A DNA stretch of 7,460 nucleotides from CAYNCE01 sp964522515 (GCA_964522515.1 CAZFWC010000032.1:1-7460), one strand, 5' to 3'. Shown: positions 1-6,575, numbered from the stretch's first letter. Numbers and translations are program-made. Notes: a model not told the origin generated them from the letters alone.

Positions 1-2199
1 AATTTTGGAATAAATATTGACGAAAATCATGTATTAATTGTTAATACGGACGGTGTTTATAATGGAAATATTTTTGAATTTAAGTTAAATATTAATAATA
101 CACAACAAGTACTTTTTCAGGCGGTTAAATATCTTTCAAGGTTAAGAATTACTGGTCATCCAGTACCAAAAAATATTCTGCTCGTTTCTTTGAATCAACG
201 TAAAATTTATGTTTTTGATAGTGGAGATTATTTTGATGAAATCCATAAAATTTATTATGGTGGAGCTAGTAAAAATAATGATGGTTTTACAATTAAAAAA
301 CAGCCGATAGAAATTGATTATTTAACAGATGTCGGCGCGGATAAGGTTTTAAAATTATTAAAAGAAAATAATTTTACCAAAATAAAAATTAACGAAGATT
401 GTATTGTTGGATGGGCAGAAAAATATTATCGAGAAAATACAACCGCAAAGAAAGGTGATTTCCTTGATGACAGAGATGGCGGTGAAATTCGCAGACCAAT
501 AAAGTTTAAAGATTACATTTTGCCGTTCAAAGAAAAAACGAATATCAAATTTAAATATTTGATGGATAAACTGAATGATAATTTGATAAAGAAAGAACTC
601 GGTGCATTTTTTACTCCACCTGCTTATGCAAAAAAATCTGTAGAGCTTGTTCGTAAGGCAATCAAACTTGTTCCAAAAGGTAACGATTATATTATTTTGG
701 ATCGCTGTGCGGGAACTGGAAGTTTAGAGTCAGAACTTTCTCAAGAAGAATTGTTGCATACTATTGTCAGCACTTATGAATATTATGAATACAAAGTTTT
801 GTTAGAACGATTTAATGGACTAGTTCGTCATATTATTCCACCAACTGATGATAATGTAAAATTTTCTGCTGGATTTGTAGCAAATGCGGATGCATTAAGT
901 GAAGATTTTGTAAATAATGAAATTATTAAACAATATATTGATAATCCAAAATGCACAGTAATTTTGTTTGAAAACCCACCATATGCGGAAGCTGGAGCTA
1001 TTCAAACAAATGAAGCTAGAACAAAAAGAGGAGCTAATTGGAAAAAAAGTTTTATAGCACAAGAAATGAAACAAAAAGTTAAAGGTGTAGCAAAAAATGA
1101 TTTGGCTAATCTATTTATTTGGTCTGGTTTTGAAAAATATTTACGACATGAGACAGATAGTTACATTTTGTTTTCTCCTGTAAAATATTTTAAAACACAA
1201 GATTTAATAAATAAAAAATTTAAAAAAGGTTTTATATTTAATCGTAAACATTTTCACGCTGGGGCATCAGCTTTGTCTTGTGTCTTATGGAATAATAAAA
1301 ATAATAAGCAAGAAGTTTTTGATTTTAAAATTTATGATATAATAGATGATAAAAAAATACGAAAACAAGATAACAATGAAATTATTTTTTTAAGTAATCT
1401 TAAATTAAAAAAGGTATATAATTTACCAAGCAAATTATATGATAAGAGAAGTTTTGATACTGATAAAAAAGGAATTATTTCACAAGCAAATGGTTATGAA
1501 TATGATAAAAAAACAGGCACAAGAATAAAACCTATTAATAATAAAAATATTTTAGGATATATGATAGTTCAATCTTTTATGTTTGAAAATCCAAGATTAA
1601 AAGTTAATTTTACTAGATTGCCGATATTTAATGGTAATGGTTTTTATTTAAGAAGAGATAACTATCTTGAAAAACTGCCACTTTTTGTTGCAGGTAAATA
1701 CCCAATAGAAGATAAATGGTATGAAAATGGAATTATTGCAACCACTTCGGATGGTGGTGATAGGTATAAAAAAGATAAAATCTTTTTGAAATCATGTTTT
1801 ATTTTTACATGTCTATCTCGATATAATAAATGCATCTCTTTTACAGGAAGTGACAAAATATTCTATAAAAATGAGTTATGTTTTGACAATAACACATTGT
1901 CAAGCGAACAACTTAAAAAATTTAAATTAAATAGCAATGAGAGAGAATTAATCAAGATTTGGGAAAGGGTTTTGGCTGAAGCAAAATCAAAGGAAATAAA
2001 AAATTATAATAAAAAATTAAAATATGGTCCTTACCAAATTGAAATAGAATTAAATACATCATATAAAGATGAAAATAATAAAATAGTTTATGATCATCCA
2101 ACACTTAATGGTGAATTGGAGAACCTTAAAAAGAAGTTGAAGGTATATTATGCAAAATATATCACTTCAAAATTATTCGAATATGAGTTGTTAAAATAG
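1..2199 (+). CDS. Fused restriction nuclease / N6-adenine DNA methyltransferase (type IIG-like), 5' end outside window
   Basis: The frame is open from base 1, so the start lies upstream; an internal TTG at 190 is not the real start. 732 residues are visible. Residues 16-28 read TDG...EFK, a D-x8-ExK arrangement followed by a QAVKYLSRLR helix, which fits the active site of a PD-(D/E)XK nuclease domain. The methyltransferase core follows: GAFFTP (residues 201-206, motif X), LDRCAGTGS (about 233-241, S-adenosylmethionine-binding motif I) and NPPY (325-328, motif IV catalytic loop). The motif order X-I-IV is that of gamma-class N6-adenine enzymes of the Eco57I/BcgI kind. The ~400 residues after NPPY include a YKNELCF segment and probably a target-recognition domain, ending in a Lys-rich helix. 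Expected role: methylate self DNA and cut unmodified DNA. It could act with the downstream specificity subunit (BcgI-like) or alone. The methylase call is firm; the nuclease half is inferred from a partial domain. Confidence 0.88.
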   Translation, partial: NFGINIDENHVLIVNTDGVYNGNIFEFKLNINNTQQVLFQAVKYLSRLRITGHPVPKNILLVSLNQRKIYVFDSGDYFDEIHKIYYGGASKNNDGFTIKKQPIEIDYLTDVGADKVLKLLKENNFTKIKINEDCIVGWAEKYYRENTTAKKGDFLDDRDGGEIRRPIKFKDYILPFKEKTNIKFKYLMDKLNDNLIKKELGAFFTPPAYAKKSVELVRKAIKLVPKGNDYIILDRCAGTGSLESELSQEELLHTIVSTYEYYEYKVLLERFNGLVRHIIPPTDDNVKFSAGFVANADALSEDFVNNEIIKQYIDNPKCTVILFENPPYAEAGAIQTNEARTKRGANWKKSFIAQEMKQKVKGVAKNDLANLFIWSGFEKYLRHETDSYILFSPVKYFKTQDLINKKFKKGFIFNRKHFHAGASALSCVLWNNKNNKQEVFDFKIYDIIDDKKIRKQDNNEIIFLSNLKLKKVYNLPSKLYDKRSFDTDKKGIISQANGYEYDKKTGTRIKPINNKNILGYMIVQSFMFENPRLKVNFTRLPIFNGNGFYLRRDNYLEKLPLFVAGKYPIEDKWYENGIIATTSDGGDRYKKDKIFLKSCFIFTCLSRYNKCISFTGSDKIFYKNELCFDNNTLSSEQLKKFKLNSNERELIKIWERVLAEAKSKEIKNYNKKLKYGPYQIEIELNTSYKDENNKIVYDHPTLNGELENLKKKLKVYYAKYITSKLFEYELLK

Positions 2200-2280
2200 T
2201 ATTAACCCACTTTTGTATTAGAAAAAATTGTCAGATATTGTGCAAATATGACCATAGAGAAAAATTTTGAAAATAAAATA

Positions 2281-2325
2281 TAAAAAAATAATTAATTAAA
2301 TATGTAATTCTAAAAAAATAATTAA
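2281..2325. repeat. 15-bp direct repeat upstream of the protease gene
   Basis: TAAAAAAATAATTAA occurs exactly twice, at 2281-2295 and 2311-2325, so the copies are offset by 30 bp (about three helical turns). They lie in the 138-bp gap between the methylase stop and the protease ATG. The spacing would place both copies on the same DNA face, which could suit a dimeric regulator. In sequence this A/T-rich, low complexity can also arise by chance or slippage. Confidence 0.45.
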
Positions 2326-2337
2326 ATTTAAAAAAAT

Positions 2338-3048
2338 ATGACACAAGAAATCACAAACGAAAATAATATTCCTATTCCAAAAGCTGTAAGAGCTTTTGGA
2401 ATTATTAAACCTCGATTTGATCCACAACAGCAAGGATTTATTCCGCCACAATTGGAAATAAGAGGCACAGCTTTTTTATTAAAAGATTTTAACATTATAG
2501 TAACTTGTGCACATGTAGTTCAACACCTAATAAATTTACCAGTAGAACTTGCCGGAATGTTAGTAGTAGGAAAAGAGGCGAACTATCAACCTGTCTCTAT
2601 AGATAATATCGATTTTGTTCATGACTTAGCTGTTTTAAGATTTAGAAAAAATGCCCAAATGCCACAAGAAATGTTTGATAATATGATCAAAACAGAATTT
2701 GATAACGGATTATTACTGTCGGATAATGATCCTGTTGTTTCAAATAATGTTATGTATGCTGGTTATCCTTTAGGAAATGTTTTATTAAATGCTAAGCATG
2801 ACCCAAGTTATTCAGAGGGTATTGTTAGTATGTGTAATCGAGAGAACGAATTTGGTAGAAAAGAGTTTCAAATATCTGGAAGCATAGCAGGTGGTTTTAG
2901 TGGAGCCCCAGTAACACTTAAAAACGAACCCAAAAAAGTTATAGGCGTGGTTTCGAATAGTCCAAGCAAAGAAGCTAGCGATGTTGGTATTTTTATGGCA
3001 ATATCATATATACACATAAAGGCACTTGCTGATTTATCTAACTCATAA
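2338..3048 (+). CDS. Trypsin-like serine protease, cytosolic, embedded in the R-M locus
   Basis: A 236-residue protein with a complete chymotrypsin/DegP-type triad: His59 in GTAFLL...VTCAHVV, Asp96 in HDLAVLRF, and Ser188 in AGGFSGAPV, the family's GxSG nucleophile site. It corresponds to a bare protease domain: no PDZ domain, no membrane helix and no signal peptide (the N-terminus is polar and acidic, MTQEITNEN), so it should act in the cytoplasm, unlike most HtrA proteases. It starts 138 bp after the methylase stop and ends 214 bp before the hsdS start, on the same strand, so co-transcription is plausible. The ATG follows an A-tract (AAATTTAAAAAAATATG) with no Shine-Dalgarno sequence. The protease fold is clear. 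Its target is unknown; cleavage of a restriction subunit (built-in restriction alleviation) or of a host protein during infection are hypotheses based only on position. Confidence 0.87.
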   Translation: MTQEITNENNIPIPKAVRAFGIIKPRFDPQQQGFIPPQLEIRGTAFLLKDFNIIVTCAHVVQHLINLPVELAGMLVVGKEANYQPVSIDNIDFVHDLAVLRFRKNAQMPQEMFDNMIKTEFDNGLLLSDNDPVVSNNVMYAGYPLGNVLLNAKHDPSYSEGIVSMCNRENEFGRKEFQISGSIAGGFSGAPVTLKNEPKKVIGVVSNSPSKEASDVGIFMAISYIHIKALADLSNS

Positions 3049-3054
3049 TTTTTA

Positions 3055-3096
3055 TAAATTTAAAAAATATTTGAAAAAGTAAATTTAAAAAATATG
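3055..3096 (+). repeat. Repeated AT-rich leader motif TAAATTTAAAAAATAT
   Basis: TAAATTTAAAAAATAT occurs at 3055-3070 and again at 3080-3095, where it runs into an ATG. A third near-identical copy with one extra A (TAAATTTAAAAAAATATG) leads into the protease start at 2323-2340. The same leader therefore precedes two successive starts in the locus, in place of a Shine-Dalgarno sequence. It may be a translation-enhancing A/U-rich leader or the trace of a duplication. Confidence 0.45.
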
Positions 3097-3258
3097 CAAA
3101 AAAGAAAAGCAACAAAAACTCAAATTAAAAAAGAAAGAAATCCAAAAAAAGTTGAGTAAGAAATTAATAAAAAGAATTTTTTCCCAAAAGAAAATGAACT
3201 TTATAATTATATTCCCTTGTCAAGAGTTTCAAATAGTGGAGAAAAAATTAAAAAGTAG
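3094..3258 (+). pseudogene. Small reading frame interrupted by one TAA, directly before hsdS
   Basis: From the ATG at 3094, which follows the same leader as the protease, 21 codons of a very basic peptide (MQKRKATKTQIKKERNPKK..) run to a TAA at 3157-3159. The same frame then stays open for 32 more codons (..FFPKENELYNYIPLSRVS..) to a TAG at 3256-3258, four bases before the hsdS ATG. The second part looks more protein-like than the hsdS-frame translation of the same bases. A ~53-residue gene hit by a nonsense mutation would explain this. Alternatives are a real 21-residue basic peptide, or chance. I do not recognise a family. Confidence 0.3.
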
Positions 3259-3262
3259 CAAA

Positions 3263-4537
3263 ATGGAAATTAAAGAATTAGGAGAAGTTGCAAAAATAAA
3301 AGGTGGTAAAAGAATTCCATTAGGCGAAACATTTTCAGATAAAAAAACAGATTATCCATATTTGAGAGTTACGGATTTTAATCAAAATTCAATCAATTTG
3401 AATAATTTAAAATATATTTCAAAAGAAGTTTTTGATAAAATTAAAAATTATACAATTTCAACAAAAGATATTTATATTTCAAACGCTGGAACAATCGGAT
3501 TAGTCGGTATAATTCCAGAAGAATTAAATAACAAATCATTAACTGAAAATGCTGGAAAAATTACAAACATAAACATAGATAAAATAGAGCAAAAATATTT
3601 AATGTATATTTTAGATTCTAAAATTTCTAAAAAACAGATTGATAGAGAATTGTTAGTTGTTGGAGTTCCAAAACTTTCACTTGAAAGAATTTCAAATTTA
3701 AAAATCCCAATTCCGCCTAAAGAAATACAAAAACAAATCGTTGATTTAATGGATAATGCCTATAATCTTAAAAAACAGAATGAAGAAAAAGCAAAAAAAA
3801 TGATTGATGGAATTGACGATTTTGTTTTAGAAAAGTTAGGAATTAAAATGTCCGAGATTAAAGAAAAAATGTGCTTTATTGTTTATTCTAACGAGTTGGA
3901 AAATAATAGAATTGACGCAGAATTTCATCAGAAAAAATATAAGATGATTGAGAAAGCTTTGAAAAATGGAAAATATGAATTGCAAAAAATAAAAGAAATC
4001 GCTAATTTAACAACAGGGGCAATAATTGACACTAAAAGCTATGTTAAGGAAGGTGTGCCGCTGATAAGAATTCAAAATATTAGTGATGATATATTTTTTA
4101 AAAATTTAAAATATATTTCTGAAAATATTTTTAATAAAAATAAACAAGCTCAACTTTTAGCAGGTGATTTAGTTTTTGGGATGTCTGGCACAATAGGAAA
4201 TGTTGGTGTAGTTCAAAATAATATTGAAAAATGTTTATTAAATCAAAGAATAGCTATTTTGCGAAATATAAAAATTGATAAATATTATTTAAAAAATTTT
4301 TTAAATAATGCGATTGCAAAATTGCAATTTGAAAGGATTGGAACGGGCGGAATACAAATAAATATATCCAGTCAAGATATTCTAAATCTAAAAATCCCAA
4401 TTCCTCCTTTAGAAATCCAAAAAGAGATTGCAAAAGAAGTGAAAAGTAGATTAGAAAAAGCAAAAGAATTAAAAAAATCAGCAAGTGAAAATTTGCAAAA
4501 AGCAAAAGAAGAAGTTGAAAAAATTTTATTGAGTTAA
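3263..4537 (+). CDS. hsdS: Type I-like R-M specificity subunit (HsdS), two target-recognition domains
   Basis: 424 residues, the usual length for a two-domain HsdS. Each half has a variable recognition domain beginning ELGEVAKIKGG (residues ~5-15) or KIKEIANLTTG (~246-256), with internal LKYIS and a GTIG turn, and ends in a conserved block: ISNLKIPIPPKEIQKQI from residue 143 and ILNLKIPIPPLEIQKEI from residue 373. Each block leads into a Lys/Glu-rich coiled-coil spacer, the second ending NLQKAKEEVEKILLS. The protein sets DNA target choice for a methylase/nuclease partner; the nearest candidate is the fused enzyme upstream. The ATG at 3263 was chosen because homology-like sequence begins there. 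In-frame starts at 3152 (TTG) and 3194 (ATG) would add 37 or 23 residues of non-family sequence. No Shine-Dalgarno is seen, so translation may be coupled to the small frame ending at 3258. No separate hsdR is in view. Confidence 0.92.
   Translation: MEIKELGEVAKIKGGKRIPLGETFSDKKTDYPYLRVTDFNQNSINLNNLKYISKEVFDKIKNYTISTKDIYISNAGTIGLVGIIPEELNNKSLTENAGKITNINIDKIEQKYLMYILDSKISKKQIDRELLVVGVPKLSLERISNLKIPIPPKEIQKQIVDLMDNAYNLKKQNEEKAKKMIDGIDDFVLEKLGIKMSEIKEKMCFIVYSNELENNRIDAEFHQKKYKMIEKALKNGKYELQKIKEIANLTTGAIIDTKSYVKEGVPLIRIQNISDDIFFKNLKYISENIFNKNKQAQLLAGDLVFGMSGTIGNVGVVQNNIEKCLLNQRIAILRNIKIDKYYLKNFLNNAIAKLQFERIGTGGIQINISSQDILNLKIPIPPLEIQKEIAKEVKSRLEKAKELKKSASENLQKAKEEVEKILLS
3404..4408 (+). repeat. 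Internal direct repeats of hsdS conserved regions
   Basis: Two repeat pairs mark the tandem architecture of hsdS. AATTTAAAATATATTTC is identical at 3404-3420 and 4103-4119. A 24-bp stretch encoding NLKIPIPP is 22/24 identical between 3695-3718 and 4385-4408. Repeats of this kind in hsdS genes are known sites for recombination that shuffles target-recognition domains. The stretch given here spans the first to the last repeat. Confidence 0.75.
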
Positions 4538-4588
4538 TGTTTAAATAATAATAAAACCACTGACAGAAATTTTTGAAAATAATCAAAT

Positions 4589-4618
4589 AAAAAGGACTAA
4601 ACAGATTTAGTCCTTTTT
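4589..4618. terminator. Bidirectional intrinsic terminator after hsdS
   Basis: AAAAAGGACTAAA pairs perfectly over 13 bp with TTTAGTCCTTTTT around a CAGA loop. The T-run on the + strand ends the restriction-modification transcript 52 bases after the hsdS stop. The A-run gives a U-tract on the - strand, so it can also stop the convergent murB-side transcript, whose stop codon is at 4697. Confidence 0.9.
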
Positions 4619-4620
4619 AA

Positions 4621-4702
4621 AATTAAAATAATTTAGCTAGTAAATCTACAAAAAGCAAAAGAGGAAGATGAATTTTTTATTACATATTTTTTAAATTCAT
4701 GA
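4621..4702 (+). pseudogene. Remnant of a second hsdS 3' end
   Basis: Bases 4643-4672 match the hsdS tail at 4490-4519 at 26 of 30 positions and would encode NLQKAKEEDE against NLQKAKEEVE. Three of the four base differences are silent, which suggests this was once coding. Upstream, 4621-4642 still resembles hsdS 4467-4489 (AATTAAA...AGC.AGT), with small indels that break the frame. The remnant frame ends at TGA 4700-4702 and overlaps the last bases of murB on the other strand. It lies just beyond the terminator and has no start, so it is debris of a duplicated or exchanged specificity gene. The NLQKAKEE tail is common in HsdS proteins, so the source need not be this copy. Confidence 0.55.
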
Positions 4703-5383
4703 TTCAACTCGTTGTATTTCTTCTTGCAATTGAACTTGAAATTTATCTTTTACTTTTGTTTTTATTAAATTAATTAATTTAATAACATCTTTTGCATTAG
4801 CATTTCCTGTGTTAATAATAAAATTTGCGTGTTTGTCTGAAACTTTCGCATTATTAATTTTAATGTTTTTTAAATTACATTGATCAATTAAACATGCTGA
4901 TGAAATTGCTTTATTTAATAAAAACTGTCTTGGTAATTTTAAATCAGGATTATTCTTTGTAAATTCAATAAAATTTTTATTTTTTATGTTTTTAAAAATA
5001 CAACCAGCGCTTGGTTGATTATCTTGTAATATGTTTCGTTGTTGTAAAATTTTATTTATCAGTTTTTGAGATTTTTTTATATTACCTTTTGTTAAATTAA
5101 ATTTTGCTGAAACAATAATTAAATTATGATTTTGTTTAAATAAACTGGAACGGTATTTAAAATTACATTTCTGTTTTTTTAAATTTAAGATTTTTAAATT
5201 TTTAATATTTAAGATTGTAACTGATTCTACAAAGTCGGAAATTTGTGAACCAAATGCTCCAGCGTTTCCACGAATTGCACCACCTAAAGTTCCAGGAATA
5301 CCATATAAATTTTCCATACCTGTTAATTCTTTTTTCCACGATTTTTTAATAAAGACATTTAGATTAATACCTGTCTTGTGAGT
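4697..5383 (-). pseudogene. murB: MurB (UDP-N-acetylenolpyruvoylglucosamine reductase), N-terminal part missing
   Basis: MurB makes UDP-N-acetylmuramic acid for peptidoglycan in the cytoplasm, using FAD and NADPH. The frame contains GMENLYGIPGTLGGAIRGNAGAFG (gene-order start about 5320), the PSAGCIFKN active-site segment, KVSDKHANFIIN and a terminal LQEEIQRV with the conserved Glu. Cys replaces the more usual catalytic Ser in PSAGS; this is a known natural variant as far as I recall. The open frame extends upstream of the ATG at 5317 as GINLNVFIKKSWKKELTG, which is still MurB-like, up to a stop at 5384-5386. The first FAD-binding lobe (roughly 90-140 residues) is absent because radical SAM sequence takes over there. 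A 206-residue protein from the ATG at 5317 would lack FAD-binding elements and should be inactive. The C-terminal domains look intact, so the break is recent or artefactual. Confidence 0.82.
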
Positions 5384-5386
5384 TTA
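5359..5386 (-). other. Deletion or misassembly junction joining radical SAM and murB
   Basis: Read on the - strand, AGACAGGTATTAATCTA encodes family-like RQVL of the radical SAM protein in one frame and TGINL of MurB in another. The changeover lies inside about ten shared bases (CAGGTATTAA), a length suited to microhomology-mediated deletion or to a false join of short overlaps in assembly. Both neighbours run on the same strand, so a single event explains the loss of the 3' part of one gene and the 5' part of the other. Confidence 0.6.
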
Positions 5387-5673
5387 TATTTTCTTTCAAT
5401 TGGTTGGTAAGCATCAGTCACACTGCCTAACAAAACAATTCCTTTTTTAGGATTTTTAATCATTTCCTTTTCTAAAACTTGAGGAGCATTTATTTTAATA
5501 TCTATAAACTTTCCCCATTCTTCATTAGCGTGACCTGTAAATCGTCTCATAAAACTGGCGTAGCAATAAACACATCCGTGCGAACATCCAACATAAGGAT
5601 TAATACAATAATCAACCCCTGGAATGTTGCTTTTAGTAAGGATGGTTTTGGATTGGATTTTTTTGATTTTCAT
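5359..5673 (-). pseudogene. SPL-like radical SAM protein, truncated after 104 residues
   Basis: The N-terminus carries GCSHGCVYCYA with the CxxxCxxC cluster (Cys30, Cys34, Cys37) that binds the [4Fe-4S] centre used to cleave S-adenosylmethionine. It is followed by FMRRFTGH, WGKFIDIKINAP and LLGSVTDAYQPIERKYKLTRQVL, all typical of the spore-photoproduct-lyase-like radical SAM family, whose members usually have about 270-300 residues. The substrate of these non-sporeformer members is not known to me. The sequence stays family-like until KLTRQVL and then stops (TAA at 5359-5361), exactly where MurB sequence begins in another frame. More than half of the barrel is missing, so it is unlikely to work. 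The ATG at 5671-5673 fits the family N-terminus and lies 30 bp downstream of a TATAAT box. Confidence 0.82.
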
Positions 5674-5703
5674 AATTGTTATCTTTAACTTTTATCTTTT
5701 TTT

Positions 5704-5709
5704 ATTATA
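5704..5709 (-). promoter_or_regulatory. -10 box for the truncated radical SAM gene
   Basis: The - strand reads a perfect TATAAT 30 bp upstream of the gene's ATG, giving a leader of roughly 24 bases. No good -35 hexamer is seen at 16-18 bp spacing (closest TAACAA), so this is only moderately supported. Confidence 0.45.
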
Positions 5710-5740
5710 GCTTAGTTTAGAAAAATTTGTTATAAAAAAA

Positions 5741-5746
5741 TTGACA
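5741..5746 (+). promoter_or_regulatory. Perfect -35 hexamer TTGACA of a possible + strand promoter
   Basis: TTGACA sits 79 bp ahead of the ten-codon ORF. The -10 at 17 bp spacing is weak (TAATTT, 5764-5769). It diverges from the - strand TATAAT box, so the region 5674-5885 would fire both ways. The rest of this intergenic stretch shows no RNA gene that I can recognise. Confidence 0.35.
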
Positions 5747-5805
5747 GGAATTGTTTTTCAAGGTAATTTTTAGATGTATATTTTGATAATTAACAAAAAA
5801 ATAAC

Positions 5806-5815
5806 AAGGAGGTGA
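5806..5815 (+). promoter_or_regulatory. Perfect 10-base Shine-Dalgarno sequence
   Basis: AAGGAGGTGA matches the 16S anti-Shine-Dalgarno core over ten bases and ends four bases before the ATG at 5820. It is the strongest ribosome site in the window, yet it serves only a ten-codon frame. Confidence 0.7.
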
Positions 5816-5819
5816 AATC

Positions 5820-5852
5820 ATGAAAACAGAAAAATTAATATTTCTTGCTTAA
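5820..5852 (+). CDS. Possible ten-residue leader peptide
   Basis: ATG at 5820 encodes MKTEKLIFLA followed by TAA. The only reason to list it is the perfect Shine-Dalgarno sequence in front. It could be a leader whose translation affects expression of the membrane-protein gene starting 60 bases further on, or the surviving start of a lost gene. There is no run of one amino acid or hairpin that would suggest classical attenuation. Confidence 0.35.
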   Translation: MKTEKLIFLA

Positions 5853-5912
5853 ATTCTTGTTTTAAAGTATATTTAAAATAGAAATTTGATTAAGAATTTA
5901 ATTTATAAACCT

Positions 5913-6542
5913 ATGAACAAAACATTTTCTAAAAAATCCACAATTATTATTTTAATCGCTTTGACTTTGTTTACAGCTGGGCTGGCTTATGGTTTATTGA
6001 TTTTAAGCCAAAAAGACAATAATTTAAGCTGGGAGACTTTGATTAACCACAATGAACCTGTTGTAATAAACGGAGAAATTGATACTAGTGGTTGGGAGAC
6101 TTATAGGAATGAGGAATATGGATGGGAAATAAAATATCCAAAAGATTGGACTAAAAACGAAGATCAAAATATGCGTTTTTCAGAGGGCGGTTTAGAAGGA
6201 AAAGGGATTGGTTTTATATCACCTAAAGAATGTATCCACGAAATTCCGTGTTGTAATGTATTTGTTTATATTTTTGATTATGATTCAAAGTACCCACCAT
6301 TTAATTTCTATAAAGAAAAAATACATAGCGGAGACGGAACTTTTGTAACAGAAAAACAAACAGAGGAAATAGTGTTAGGTAAAAATCAAGAAAATTTTAT
6401 CAAAATTACAACAAATCATATTGATTATATTACCATAAAAGATGGAAAATATTTTGAAATAAAAATAGACAATTTTGGTAATCAAATAGAGGAGGAAATA
6501 ATTATTAATAATATTATTAATTCGTTTAAATTTATAAAATAA
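5913..6542 (+). CDS. Membrane-anchored protein with PsbP-like YGWEIKYPKDW segment
   Basis: 209 residues. A basic N-terminus (NKTFSKKS) leads into one hydrophobic helix at about residues 10-31, with no lipobox or clear cleavage site, so the protein is probably anchored with its C-terminal ~175 residues outside the membrane. Residues 61-79 (WETYRNEEYGWEIKYPKDW) and the end IINNIINSFKFI are hallmarks of a PsbP-like fold widespread in small exported proteins; no enzyme role is established. ECIHEIPCCNV (about residues 107-117) carries three Cys that could pair or bind a ligand. The ATG at 5913 is preferred over TTG at 5886, which would add nine residues; neither has a Shine-Dalgarno sequence. It lies between a strong upstream ribosome site and the secreted CHAP-like gene, and all three may form one envelope-related unit. 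Confidence 0.72.
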   Translation: MNKTFSKKSTIIILIALTLFTAGLAYGLLILSQKDNNLSWETLINHNEPVVINGEIDTSGWETYRNEEYGWEIKYPKDWTKNEDQNMRFSEGGLEGKGIGFISPKECIHEIPCCNVFVYIFDYDSKYPPFNFYKEKIHSGDGTFVTEKQTEEIVLGKNQENFIKITTNHIDYITIKDGKYFEIKIDNFGNQIEEEIIINNIINSFKFIK

Positions 6543-6575
6543 AATAAAAATAGTACATTCAAAATTTAAATTTAT

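Noticed and set aside
1662..1856. 64-codon - strand frame inside the methylase
   Set aside because: Antisense shadow without family features or ribosome site.
190..2199. TTG at 190 as start of the methylase
   Set aside because: The frame is open back to base 1 and the upstream residues form a nuclease-like motif; the gene is cut by the window edge.
2248..2283. 11-codon frame starting ATG 2248 before the protease
   Set aside because: No ribosome site and low-complexity content; typical of chance in AT-rich DNA.
3152..3262. N-terminal extension of HsdS from TTG 3152 or ATG 3194
   Set aside because: The added residues do not resemble HsdS, and another frame across the same bases looks more protein-like. 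The family sequence starts at ATG 3263.
4254..4586. 110-codon frame on the - strand, antisense to hsdS
   Set aside because: Its Phe/Leu-rich translation is what A-rich Lys/Glu/Asn codons give in reverse; hsdS on the other strand is clear.
5359..5673. Radical SAM-MurB as a genuine fusion protein
   Set aside because: The two are in different frames with a stop at 5359-5361; no single product spans both.
5479..5688. 69-codon + strand frame over the radical SAM fragment
   Set aside because: Antisense to the CxxxCxxC-containing coding sequence; no independent support.
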